13,802 bases of DNA from Nitrospirota bacterium (GCA_003229345.1 QIDN01000004.1:1-13802), one strand, 5' to 3'; counted from the stretch's first letter, positions 1 to 7,159 are shown. Notes: a model not told the origin generated them from the sequence alone. Numbers and translations: made by a program.

Positions 1-309
1 GGGCACAACGAAATGGCCAATCTGGATGTGGTGAAAATCATTTGCGGCCTGCTCGACGCAATGGTTCAGGATTCTCCGCATAAACCGCATGCCGCGCTGA
101 TCAGTTTCGTGAAAGACCGGCCGGGACATGATCGCCGTTATGCCATCGACGCCGGTAAACTGCAACGCGAATTGGGATGGCAACCGGAGGAAACATTTGA
201 AACAGGAATTCGTAAAACCATCCAATGGTACCTCGACCACCGGGAATGGACGCAACGCATCAGTTCCGGGGACTACCGGGGAGAACGTCTGGGATTGGGC
301 AACGAGTGA
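1..309 (+). CDS. rfbB: dTDP-glucose 4,6-dehydratase, C-terminal part (5' end outside window)
   Basis: This is the C-terminal part of RfbB/RmlB, the NAD-dependent enzyme that converts dTDP-glucose to dTDP-4-keto-6-deoxyglucose, step two of dTDP-L-rhamnose synthesis in the cytoplasm. The frame is open from base 1 and reads GHNEMANLDVVKIICGLLD, followed by FVKDRPGHDRRYAIDAGKL, ELGWQPEETFETGI and a final IQWYLDH. These are the hallmark C-terminal motifs of RmlB. The ATG at base 13 lies inside the GHNE motif and is not the real start, so the Rossmann domain and the catalytic Tyr/Lys lie upstream of the window. The stop is 12 bp before rfbA, which indicates one operon. The identification is confident. 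Confidence 0.95.
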   Translation, partial: GHNEMANLDVVKIICGLLDAMVQDSPHKPHAALISFVKDRPGHDRRYAIDAGKLQRELGWQPEETFETGIRKTIQWYLDHREWTQRISSGDYRGERLGLGNE

Positions 310-321
310 GGCAAACCAACG

Positions 322-1209
322 ATGATCAATAAAGGCATCATACTGGCAGGCGGATCGGGCACCCGTCTGTACCCGTTGACCAAAGTGGTCAGCAAGCAAT
401 TGCTCCCGCTGTATGACAAACCAATGATCTATTATCCCCTGTCCACCCTGATGCTGTCGGGCATTACCGATATCCTCATCATCACCACTCCGCACGATCT
501 GCCTGTGTTTCAGGAACTGCTCCAGGATGGAAGCCAGTGGGGTATCAACATTCGTTACGCTCCCCAACCCAAACCGGAAGGGCTGGCCCAGGCATTTATT
601 ATCGGAAAAGATTTTATCGGCAAGGATGGATGTTGCCTCATCCTGGGCGACAACGTTTTTTACGGACACGGGTTGGACGATCTCGTCAAAAAAGCCCGTG
701 AACGGAACAACGGCGCCACGGTGTTCGGTTATTGGGTCAAAAATCCGGAAGATTACGGCGTCGCGGAATTCGATGGCAACGGCAAAGCAATCAGCCTGGA
801 AGAGAAACCCAAGAACCCCAAATCGAATTATGCGGTGACCGGCCTCTATTTTTACGACAACCAGGTAGTGGACATTGCCAGCAATCTTAAGCCTTCGCCA
901 CGGGGCGAGTTGGAAATCACCGACGTCAACAAAAAATATCTGGAGCAGGGAGACCTCACGGTTGAGATCCTGGGACGCGGCTTCGCCTGGCTTGATACCG
1001 GCTCACATTATGCTTTAACGGAGGCCACTAATTTTATCGAGACCATTGAGAGACGCCAGGGCCTCAAGATTTCCTGTCCGGAGGAAATCGCTTTCAACAG
1101 AGGACTCATCAATGTTGCCCAGTTGGAGAAGCTGGCCGCGCCTCTCAAAAAAAATGGCTACGGTCAATACCTGCTGGACCTGCTCAAACAGAACCGCCCT
1201 TTCCATTAA
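322..1209 (+). CDS. rfbA: Glucose-1-phosphate thymidylyltransferase
   Basis: RfbA/RmlA joins glucose-1-phosphate and dTTP to give dTDP-glucose plus pyrophosphate, the first step of the dTDP-rhamnose pathway. The 295-aa length is normal for the short RmlA family. Visible motifs are the nucleotide-binding loop GGSGTRLYPLT (residues 10-20), KPMIYYPLSTLMLSG, PQPKPEGLAQAF, LGDN with the metal-binding aspartate at about residue 110, EEKP (160-163), and RGELEITDVN. The ATG follows rfbB by 12 bp with only a weak GTGAGG-like ribosome site overlapping the rfbB stop, so translation may be coupled. Nothing looks degenerate; the enzyme should be active. Confidence 0.97.
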   Translation: MINKGIILAGGSGTRLYPLTKVVSKQLLPLYDKPMIYYPLSTLMLSGITDILIITTPHDLPVFQELLQDGSQWGINIRYAPQPKPEGLAQAFIIGKDFIGKDGCCLILGDNVFYGHGLDDLVKKARERNNGATVFGYWVKNPEDYGVAEFDGNGKAISLEEKPKNPKSNYAVTGLYFYDNQVVDIASNLKPSPRGELEITDVNKKYLEQGDLTVEILGRGFAWLDTGSHYALTEATNFIETIERRQGLKISCPEEIAFNRGLINVAQLEKLAAPLKKNGYGQYLLDLLKQNRPFH

Positions 1210-1233
1210 CGCACCCGTTTCCTCTTTACCGCA

Positions 1234-2139
1234 ATGACCCCATCTTCTGCAAACACATGGAAAATTCTTTTGATCGGCAAGGAGGGTCAAATCGGCGGGG
1301 AACTCTCTTCCCTCCTGCGACCTTTGGGGGAGTTGATCCTCTGCGGGGAAAATGATTTGGATTTGACTCAAGGGGACCACATCCGCAAAAAGCTAGGCGA
1401 CGTTCAGCCGCATATCATTGTCAATGCCGCCGCTTATACGGCGGTGGACAAAGCCGAAGAGGAACCGGATCTCGCCATGGCAATCAACGGAACCGCACCG
1501 GCCATCCTCGCTGAGGAAGCCAAAAAACTGGGCGCGGCATTGATTCATTATTCCACCGATTATGTATTCGATGGAGAAAAACCGGAACCCTACACAGAGG
1601 AGGATTCACCAAATCCGCTGGGCGTTTACGGTCGAACCAAACTGGCTGGCGACGAGGCCATTCAATCCGCAGGCCTGCCATATTTTATTTTCCGGACGGC
1701 CTGGGTTTACGGACTGAAGGGGAAAAACTTTCTTCTCACCATGCAACGATTAGCAAAGGAACGGGATGAACTTAAAATTGTCGATGACCAAATCGGATCT
1801 CCCACCTGGAGCCGGACCATCGCCCAAACGACCGCTAACATCCTGACGCAAGTTTTACCGCAGAATTCGCCGGGAGATCTTTCCCATTTTGAACAGGCCT
1901 CCGGTCTGTACAACCTGGTGTGTGGTGGACAAACCAGCTGGTTCGGGTTCGCCCAAGCAATTCTGGAGGCATCTTCATTGTCACAAGATACGAAGCTGAC
2001 TCCAATTCCTACGTCCGAGTACCCCACCCCCGCAAAACGCCCCCAAAACTCTGTCCTTTCCACAAAAAAATTGAAGTCGGCGTTCGGCATCGCCCCTCCC
2101 GCCTGGGATGTGACGCTAAAGTATTGTCTGGGCCGGTGA
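1234..2139 (+). CDS. rfbD: dTDP-4-dehydrorhamnose reductase
   Basis: RfbD/RmlD reduces dTDP-4-keto-L-rhamnose to dTDP-L-rhamnose with NAD(P)H, the last step of the pathway. The 301-aa short-chain dehydrogenase/reductase fold starts with a GKEGQIG nucleotide-binding loop (residues 15-21, a variant of the usual GxxGQLG). It continues with NAAAYTAVDKAEEEPDLA, STDYVFDG (107-114, catalytic Thr108) and YGRTK (catalytic Tyr132 and Lys136). It lies 24 bp after rfbA and no good Shine-Dalgarno sequence is visible. The gene order here is B-A-D: rfbC, which makes the substrate of this enzyme, is not between A and D. RmlC must be encoded upstream of the window or elsewhere for the pathway to be complete. 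Confidence 0.95.
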   Translation: MTPSSANTWKILLIGKEGQIGGELSSLLRPLGELILCGENDLDLTQGDHIRKKLGDVQPHIIVNAAAYTAVDKAEEEPDLAMAINGTAPAILAEEAKKLGAALIHYSTDYVFDGEKPEPYTEEDSPNPLGVYGRTKLAGDEAIQSAGLPYFIFRTAWVYGLKGKNFLLTMQRLAKERDELKIVDDQIGSPTWSRTIAQTTANILTQVLPQNSPGDLSHFEQASGLYNLVCGGQTSWFGFAQAILEASSLSQDTKLTPIPTSEYPTPAKRPQNSVLSTKKLKSAFGIAPPAWDVTLKYCLGR

Positions 2140-2206
2140 CTCCCGGATATCCGGAAAACCCCTAAATAAGCAGAAAATTAAAACTGGCTTCCCTAAAAGT
2201 TGCCCC

Positions 2207-2212
2207 TATAAT
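2207..2212 (+). promoter_or_regulatory. Possible -10 box upstream of the GT2-methyltransferase gene
   Basis: A perfect TATAAT lies in the AT-rich 97-bp gap after rfbD. The best -35 candidates at a 16-17 bp distance (around 2184-2190) match TTGACA poorly, so this is at most a weak or activated promoter. It could allow the fusion gene and the two dehydratase genes to be transcribed separately from rfbBAD. The basis is the sequence only. Confidence 0.3.
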
Positions 2213-2278
2213 AAATAGATAGGCATCTAAGGTAGTTTGAAGATCGACCTGCTCCCAGACACCCGTTTAAACCTTTAC

Positions 2279-2292
2279 CTGTCTCCAGACAG
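2279..2292. repeat. Short inverted repeat CTGTCT-CC-AGACAG
   Basis: A perfect 6-bp inverted repeat with a 2-bp centre lies just before the ATG at 2303 and after the putative -10 box. The loop is too small for a stable hairpin, so if it works it would be as an operator. Repeats of this size are expected a few times by chance in a window this long. Confidence 0.2.
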
Positions 2293-2302
2293 TCGTGATT
2301 GC

Positions 2303-3961
2303 ATGCCAAAAACTTTGGTTTTTACCGCTACATACAACGAATCGGACAACGCCGAAAGTATTCTCAACGAAATCCTCCAACATCTGCCGGATGCGGAAAT
2401 CCTCATCGTCGACGACAACTCTCCAGACGGAACCGGTGCGCTTTTAGACCGGCTCGCAACCGCGAATCCGGCTATCCATGTGATCCACCGCCCTTCGAAG
2501 TTGGGGTTGGGGACGGCCCATCTGATGGCGATGAAATATGCCATCCACCATGAGTACGATCAACTCATCACCATGGACGCCGACTTTTCCCATAATCCAA
2601 AATACCTCCCAGTCATCAAACAACTTTTGGAGGATAACGACTTTGTTATCGGGTCGCGTTACACCAAGGGCGGTCGATGTGACTACGGATTCATCCGCAC
2701 CCTGATCAGCAGAACCGCCAACACTCTGGCGCGATATCTGCTGGGCATCCCAACCCATGAAGCCACAACTTCGTACCGTGGCTTCACACTTTCACTGCTC
2801 AAGCAAATGGATTTGAACTCGATATGGTCGGACGGATATTCCTTTTTCATGGAATCCATTTTCGTGGTCCGGCTGGCTACACGCCGACTGGCCGAATTCC
2901 CCATCTATTTTGAGGACCGCCGTGCCGGGACATCCAAGATTTCCAAGCGTGAAATTTATAAGGCAATTTACAATATCGGTCGATTGTTTTACCGGAGACT
3001 GTTTGTCATCCCATTTGCCGTTTACCAACCGGACAAACTCGAGGAAAAATCCCAGCCCTGCGAAAATTGCGGATCCATATTCCATATGGAGATGTTTCCG
3101 GCAAAGTATGCGGAAAATGAAGATGCCTCGGTTTACCAATGCACCAGCTCCGGGCATCGAACCCACGGAAGAATTCTAAAATGCCTGCATTGCGGCCTGG
3201 TATTCAACGAAACCCGGCATGATGCGGGAAAGCTCCTCAGTTTTTATTCGGATGTTGTAGATCAGGGTTATTTAAAAAACATCGACTCGCGCTTCAAAAC
3301 GTTTCGATATAATTTTGAAAAAATCAAACCCTACATTCCCGCTTCTGGAAAGCTGCTCGATATCGGGTCCTATTGCGGCGTTTCCCTCAAAGTCGCGCAT
3401 GAAAGCGGATTTGAAACACTCGGCGTCGAGCCTTCCAAATGGGCAGCACAATATTCAGAAGAAGTAATGAAGGAGCGCGTATTTCAAGGCACCCTCAATG
3501 ACCTGCCGAGTGAAGAGGGGCCCTTCGATGTCGTTACCATGTGGGATGTCATGGAACACCTGCCGCATCCCATTAAGGAGATGGAGCTGATCCATTCCCG
3601 CTTGAAGCCGGGCGGGGTCTTCGTGTTTTCCACTCTGTTTATCGACAACTGGTATCCAAAAATCCTAAAGGAAAAATGGCCCTGGTATATGGATATGCAC
3701 CTGTACTATTTTACGCTGGATGCGATAAAGCAATTATTGAACAAGGCCGGATTGGAACTCGTGCACTTTCAAAAATACACTCACATCATTACTCTGGAGT
3801 ACTTTTTCGTCAAATTGGATGCACTGGGTATTTTCGGAGCTAAATTTCTGGGAGAAAAAATCAGTAATACCCGCCTCAAGAATATTATGATTCCGTTCAG
3901 TTTTGGCGATATTCAACTATTCGTTTGCAGACGGATTGAGGACAAACATTCTGAGGCTTAA
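2303..3961 (+). CDS. Fusion: DPM1-like GT2 glycosyltransferase + zinc-ribbon-like segment + SAM methyltransferase
   Basis: Two enzymes are fused here. Residues are counted from an alternative TTG at 2237 (574 aa); the likelier ATG at 2303 is residue 23 (552 aa) and begins right at the conserved PKTLVFTATYNE strand of the family. Residues 25-245 form a GT2 domain like dolichol/polyprenol-phosphate mannosyltransferase: VDDNSPDG (Asp59/60), DADFSH with the metal-binding DxD at 114-116, and GSRYTKGG. This family moves a hexose from a nucleotide sugar to a lipid phosphate at the inner membrane face; no C-terminal membrane segments follow. Residues 275-319 hold C-x2-C and C-x2-C pairs, probably a zinc ribbon. 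Residues 345-500 are a class I methyltransferase with SAM motif LDIGSYCG (374-381) and DVVTMWDVMEHLPHP. It probably acts on glycan precursors; the exact sugar and methyl acceptor are unknown. The TTG has AAGG just upstream, so a longer N-terminus is not excluded. Confidence 0.88.
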   Translation: MPKTLVFTATYNESDNAESILNEILQHLPDAEILIVDDNSPDGTGALLDRLATANPAIHVIHRPSKLGLGTAHLMAMKYAIHHEYDQLITMDADFSHNPKYLPVIKQLLEDNDFVIGSRYTKGGRCDYGFIRTLISRTANTLARYLLGIPTHEATTSYRGFTLSLLKQMDLNSIWSDGYSFFMESIFVVRLATRRLAEFPIYFEDRRAGTSKISKREIYKAIYNIGRLFYRRLFVIPFAVYQPDKLEEKSQPCENCGSIFHMEMFPAKYAENEDASVYQCTSSGHRTHGRILKCLHCGLVFNETRHDAGKLLSFYSDVVDQGYLKNIDSRFKTFRYNFEKIKPYIPASGKLLDIGSYCGVSLKVAHESGFETLGVEPSKWAAQYSEEVMKERVFQGTLNDLPSEEGPFDVVTMWDVMEHLPHPIKEMELIHSRLKPGGVFVFSTLFIDNWYPKILKEKWPWYMDMHLYYFTLDAIKQLLNKAGLELVHFQKYTHIITLEYFFVKLDALGIFGAKFLGEKISNTRLKNIMIPFSFGDIQLFVCRRIEDKHSEA

Positions 3962-4000
3962 CCTCGGGAAAACCGCCTCTCACCATCCTTCTGAATCCAT

Positions 4001-4981
4001 ATGAAAAAAGCATTGATCACAGGAATCACAGGACAAGATGGAAGCTATCTTGCCGAATATCTTCTCGCCCAGGGATATGAGGTTCACGGTCTGATACGCC
4101 CGAACGCCGGCACTGAAGAGGACCGTTCCTTTTGGCGGATCCAATCGATTCGGGATAAATTGTTTCTGCATGCAGGCAATCTGGAGGATTACAGCAACCT
4201 GGAAGCCATCATCCGAGCGGTTCAACCCGACGAATGTTACCACCTCGCCGCTGGGACGTTTGTGTTTAATTCACTGGAAGACGAATCGGCTATTTTAAAA
4301 ACCAACACCCAAAGCACTCATCACTTGCTCTTGGGTTTAAAAAACCATACGCCGGACTGCCGGTTATTTTTCGCAGGTTCGTCCGAAATGTTCGGGCAGG
4401 CTTCGGAGACACCACAAAATGAAAGCACTCCGTTCAACCCCCGGTCGATTTATGGGGTGTCCAAAGTGATCGGGCATGACCTGATCCGTTATTATCGGGA
4501 TCACCTGGGCCTGTTCGCCTGCACCGGAATATTGTACAATCATGAATCGCCCCGGCGGGGAACCCGGTTCGTCACCCGTAAAATCACATCCACTGCCGCA
4601 AAAATCAAACTGGGTGTGGAAACCGAACTGCGGCTGGGCAATATCGAAGCCGAACGGGACTGGGGTTACGCCGGAGACACTGTAGCCGCCATGCACGCCA
4701 TGTTGAACGCCGACTCACCGGATGATTATGTCATCGCTACCGGGACGACGCACACCATCCAAAATTTCATGAAACAGGCTTTCGAAGAACTGGATTTGAA
4801 TTACGAGGACTATCTGGTGATTGATCCGGAATTTTATCGCCCGAGGGAGGATGTCCCTCTGGTTGGCGATGCGGGCAAGATTCGCTCCCAATTAAAATGG
4901 GAGCGAAAAGTTTCATTTGAGGATATAGTGCGGGACATGGTTCAGTCGGACCTTGAATATTTTCAATCATTGTTGCAATAA
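4001..4981 (+). CDS. GDP-mannose 4,6-dehydratase-family protein, divergent paralog
   Basis: This is an extended short-chain dehydrogenase of 326 aa, closest in pattern to GDP-mannose 4,6-dehydratase and clearly related to the next gene. It keeps TGITGQDGSYLAEYLL at the N-terminus, SSE (127-129, catalytic Ser/Glu), YGVSK (Tyr151, Lys155), NHESPRRG, FVTRKI and RDWGYA. The glutamate marks it as a dehydratase type rather than an Rmd-type reductase. It differs from canonical GMD in three places: RRSSFFNRGRI is replaced by RPNAGTEEDRSF, AAQSHVAVSF by AAGTFVFNSL, and the C-terminal insertion near residue 280 is absent. The first loop contacts NADP and builds the tetramer in known GMDs, so cofactor use, oligomer state or substrate may differ. 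It may make a related NDP-keto-deoxysugar. No Shine-Dalgarno sequence is seen; it starts 39 bp after the fusion gene. Confidence 0.85.
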   Translation: MKKALITGITGQDGSYLAEYLLAQGYEVHGLIRPNAGTEEDRSFWRIQSIRDKLFLHAGNLEDYSNLEAIIRAVQPDECYHLAAGTFVFNSLEDESAILKTNTQSTHHLLLGLKNHTPDCRLFFAGSSEMFGQASETPQNESTPFNPRSIYGVSKVIGHDLIRYYRDHLGLFACTGILYNHESPRRGTRFVTRKITSTAAKIKLGVETELRLGNIEAERDWGYAGDTVAAMHAMLNADSPDDYVIATGTTHTIQNFMKQAFEELDLNYEDYLVIDPEFYRPREDVPLVGDAGKIRSQLKWERKVSFEDIVRDMVQSDLEYFQSLLQ

Positions 4982-5004
4982 TAAGTGAACACACTGATTA
5001 CGCT

Positions 5005-5018
5005 GTTTGTGGACAAAC
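5005..5018. repeat. Inverted repeat GTTTGT-GG-ACAAAC before gmd
   Basis: A perfect 6-bp inverted repeat with a 2-bp centre lies in the 66-bp gap between the two dehydratase genes, 30 bp before the gmd start. It could be a small operator or an mRNA element; no convincing promoter spacing is found around it. The chance level for this pattern is not negligible. Confidence 0.2.
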
Positions 5019-5033
5019 TCTTAAAAATCTTAT

Positions 5034-5038
5034 AGGGA
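5034..5038 (+). promoter_or_regulatory. Ribosome binding site that decides the gmd start
   Basis: AGGGA lies 9 bases before the ATG at 5048. An in-frame GTG at 5042 would be only 3 bases from it, too close to work. The ATG gives the N-terminus MKKAFITG, matching MKKALITG of the upstream paralog. Confidence 0.65.
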
Positions 5039-5047
5039 AATGTGTTT

Positions 5048-6121
5048 ATGAAGAAAGCTTTTATTACCGGGGTCACGGGGCAGGATGGTTCCTACCTCTC
5101 CGAATTACTTCTTGAGAAGGGTTACGAGGTGCATGGACTGGTGCGCCGCTCGTCTTTTTTCAACCGGGGGCGAATTGAAGATATTCGCCAGAAAACCAAA
5201 TCATCCGGCCAGTTCCAACTGCATTACGGAGACATGACCGATTCCTCCAGTCTCAATAAATTGATCACCTCGATTCAGCCCGACGAAGTATATAACCTGG
5301 CCGCACAAAGTCATGTTGCGGTCAGTTTTGCCACGCCCGATTACACGGCCCAGGTGGATGGGATAGGAACCCTCCGCATTCTGGACGCGATCAACAATAT
5401 GGGACTGAAAAACAAAACGCGTTTTTACCAAGCCTCCACCAGCGAATTATACGGCCAGGTGGCGGAAACCCCGCAAAAGGAAACGACTCCGTTTTATCCA
5501 CGCAGTCCTTACGGCGTCGCCAAACTGTACGCCCACTGGATCACCATCAATTACAGGGAAGCGTATGATATGTTCGCGTGTAGTGGCATCCTGTTCAACC
5601 ACGAATCCCCGCGCCGCGGAGAAAATTTTGTAACACGCAAGATCACCATGACTCTGGCGCAAATCCTCCAGGGAAATTCCGATAAGTTGTCTTTAGGCAA
5701 TATGGATGCCAAACGCGACTGGGGTTATGCGAAGGATTACGTTGAAGGCATGTGGATGATGCTTCAGCAGGACAAGCCTGACGATTATGTGCTGGCTACA
5801 GGAGAGCAGCATACGGTCCGCGAATTCGTTAATTTGGCTTTCGGTTTTTGTGGAATTGAGTTGGACTGGCAGGGTTCGGGGGTGAATGAAAAAGGAGTCG
5901 ATAAAGCCACCGGTAAGGTTCTGGTGGAAGTGAATCCTAAATATTTCCGACCAACGGAAGTGGAAACGTTGCTGGGAGACTGCACCAAGGCGAAGACCCA
6001 GCTGGGTTGGGCTCCCAAAACATCCTTCAAGGAACTGGTGGAAATGATGATCGAACACGACCTGAATCTTGCAGGACTGAACCGTAAAGATATAGTGAAG
6101 CGGTCAGGCTCGGCGCGTTAG
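5048..6121 (+). CDS. gmd: GDP-mannose 4,6-dehydratase
   Basis: GMD converts GDP-D-mannose to GDP-4-keto-6-deoxy-D-mannose, the common precursor of GDP-L-fucose, GDP-D-rhamnose, GDP-perosamine and related sugars of surface glycans. The 357-aa protein has TGVTGQDGSYL (residues 7-17), the RRSSFFNRGRIEDI loop used for NADP binding and tetramer contacts, AAQSHVAVSF, STSELYGQ (catalytic Thr131 and Glu133), YGVAK (Tyr155, Lys159), NHESPRRGENFVTRKI and, near the C-terminus, PKYFRPTEVETLLGD. Length and motifs are canonical, so it should be active. It follows the divergent paralog by 66 bp in the same direction. No fcl, rmd or per partner gene is seen in the window, so the final GDP-sugar is unknown. 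It ends convergently with the VanZ-like gene. Confidence 0.96.
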   Translation: MKKAFITGVTGQDGSYLSELLLEKGYEVHGLVRRSSFFNRGRIEDIRQKTKSSGQFQLHYGDMTDSSSLNKLITSIQPDEVYNLAAQSHVAVSFATPDYTAQVDGIGTLRILDAINNMGLKNKTRFYQASTSELYGQVAETPQKETTPFYPRSPYGVAKLYAHWITINYREAYDMFACSGILFNHESPRRGENFVTRKITMTLAQILQGNSDKLSLGNMDAKRDWGYAKDYVEGMWMMLQQDKPDDYVLATGEQHTVREFVNLAFGFCGIELDWQGSGVNEKGVDKATGKVLVEVNPKYFRPTEVETLLGDCTKAKTQLGWAPKTSFKELVEMMIEHDLNLAGLNRKDIVKRSGSAR

Positions 6122-6137
6122 CCACGAGGCATTAATT

Positions 6138-6527
6138 TTAGTCACCGGGTTTAAGACACCTCTCCTCAAATTGATGAAGCAGGGTGTTCATCCCCATGAG
6201 CGCCAGCCCCCAACTCAAAATCGTCCCGAGGCTGTTGGCCGCGACATCCCAAACCTCCCCGCTCCGGATGCCGGACTGCGATTGCAAGACCTCTAAAAGA
6301 ATTCCCAATGCGATAAAGCCGCACACCAGCCCACCATACCGGGATTTCGGATGAAGCTGGGCAAACCAGAGCATCAAAACTGCATAGGCCAACAGGTGAT
6401 AAAATTTGTCCGCCCAAGGAAAGTCTGTTGGCAAAGGTAACGAAGGGGAAAGTGATAGAATCGACACCAGAATAACCAAGCCGTATCCGATGAAGGCCCA
6501 AAGGCGTCTAAATCTCAAAGGGTTCAT
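6138..6527 (-). CDS. VanZ-like small membrane protein
   Basis: This is a 129-aa hydrophobic protein with about four membrane segments (roughly residues 10-30, 42-57, 64-82 and 97-115). It has the VanZ-family pattern: ADKFYHLLAYAVL (residues 39-51), then LLEVLQ (Glu79, Gln82), Arg88 and WDVAANSLGT (Asp94, Asn98, Gly101). The family is named after the teicoplanin-resistance protein VanZ, but most members are small membrane proteins of unknown function, often near envelope polysaccharide genes. Antibiotic resistance should not be inferred here. The ATG at 6527 starts at MNPLRFRRLW. No Shine-Dalgarno sequence at a proper distance is seen. It is convergent with gmd, with 16 bp between stops. Confidence 0.85.
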   Translation of the reverse strand: MNPLRFRRLWAFIGYGLVILVSILSLSPSLPLPTDFPWADKFYHLLAYAVLMLWFAQLHPKSRYGGLVCGFIALGILLEVLQSQSGIRSGEVWDVAANSLGTILSWGLALMGMNTLLHQFEERCLKPGD

Positions 6528-6771
6528 AAAGGAATTGTATCACTCCGCCGGGCTCATATACTTCCTTCTGAGGAGTCGTCCTTAGGGGAGCAAGGATAAA
6601 GAAAGTTTCCGGCGGCGTGAATTTTTACCGGGATCGGTCTCTGCGAGAAAGATTCATTCACCCAATGGAATGCCGTGGTTTCTGCAACACCCAAACTTTA
6701 CGTTAAAAGAACCCACAAGAGAATCAGGAACATCAGGCCCGGACGGGTTATTTTTCTTCTCAATTGCTTGA

Positions 6772-7026
6772 TCATCTCTCCCCTTTCTGCTGGGCACCAG
6801 ACCGCTTACCCTGCCCAAAATGTTTGCGGAATGGACGAGGGACAATCGAACTTTCGCTCTTAACATGGGTTGTAAGGTTTTTACCGGAAAGCTTGATGGT
6901 ACCCATCCCGCCTTTACTCAGGGAGCTACCCCCCGTATGCCCGGCAAATAATCCGCCGTTGAGCAGTAATGATGTCACCACCGTCAAAAAAAAATTAATG
7001 ATCCAGAGATTCAACTTATTCTTCAT
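6772..7026 (-). CDS. Possible small exported protein, 84 aa, unrecognised
   Basis: I do not recognise this protein. From the ATG at 7026 it begins MKNKLNLWIINFFLTVV, a lysine-rich start followed by a hydrophobic stretch to about residue 28 that ends in GLFA. This resembles a signal peptide or a single membrane anchor. The rest is glycine/serine-rich (GHTGGSSLSKGG) and then strongly basic at the C-terminus. AGGGGG lies 10 bases before the ATG (7037-7042), a plausible ribosome site and the main reason to report it. The frame stays open upstream to 7095, but the inner ATG fits better. A second minus-strand frame overlaps its 3' part, so a frameshifted remnant is possible. Existence is uncertain. 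Confidence 0.35.
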   Translation of the reverse strand: MKNKLNLWIINFFLTVVTSLLLNGGLFAGHTGGSSLSKGGMGTIKLSGKNLTTHVKSESSIVPRPFRKHFGQGKRSGAQQKGER

Positions 7027-7143
7027 GAACCGTAAGCCCCCTGAATACTGTCCCTGGGTGCCGCTCTCATTCAGATTCTTTCCATGGATTAGCATCTCTA
7101 AGCTTCTAATTTAAAAGACTTCTAAAAGGAAATTTTGATTTAC

Positions 7144-7159
7144 ATTGATCTTTCTCAAT
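7144..7159. promoter_or_regulatory. FNR/CRP-like inverted repeat
   Basis: ATTGA-N6-TCAAT is a perfect 5-bp inverted repeat. Read as TTGAT-CTTT-CTCAA it matches 9 of the 10 defined positions of the FNR/DNR-type site TTGAT-N4-ATCAA. It lies about 230 bp upstream of the predicted luxR-type transcription start, far for a simple activator site. It could serve that gene or a minus-strand transcript starting nearby. Confidence 0.3.

Noticed and set aside
1015..1380. 121-aa minus-strand frame across the rfbA-rfbD junction
   Set aside because: A shadow of two well-identified plus-strand genes, without domain similarity.
2185..2203. Sigma54-like TGGC ... TTGC before the fusion gene
   Set aside because: The spacing between the two elements is 11 bases instead of about 7, so it does not fit a -24/-12 promoter.
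5007..5036. Promoter (TTGTGG or TGGACA with TATAGG) directly before gmd
   Set aside because: Hexamers are weak, spacings are 14-18 bp, and the -10 would overlap the ribosome site, so the transcript would start at the coding region.
5042..5047. GTG start for gmd two codons upstream of the ATG
   Set aside because: Only 3 bases from the AGGGA ribosome site; the ATG at 5048 has proper spacing and matches the paralog's N-terminus.
6138..6527. Calling the VanZ-like protein an antibiotic-resistance gene
   Set aside because: Only the family fold and motifs are shared; no van cluster is present and most family members have no link to resistance.
6534..6539. TACAAT -10 box giving a leaderless VanZ-like mRNA
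   Set aside because: Transcription would start at the A of the ATG, an attractive idea, but no -35 element is visible and one hexamer is not enough.
6654..6866. 70-aa minus-strand frame overlapping the possible exported protein
   Set aside because: No ribosome site, no recognisable domain and mixed composition; kept only as a hint of a possible frameshift.
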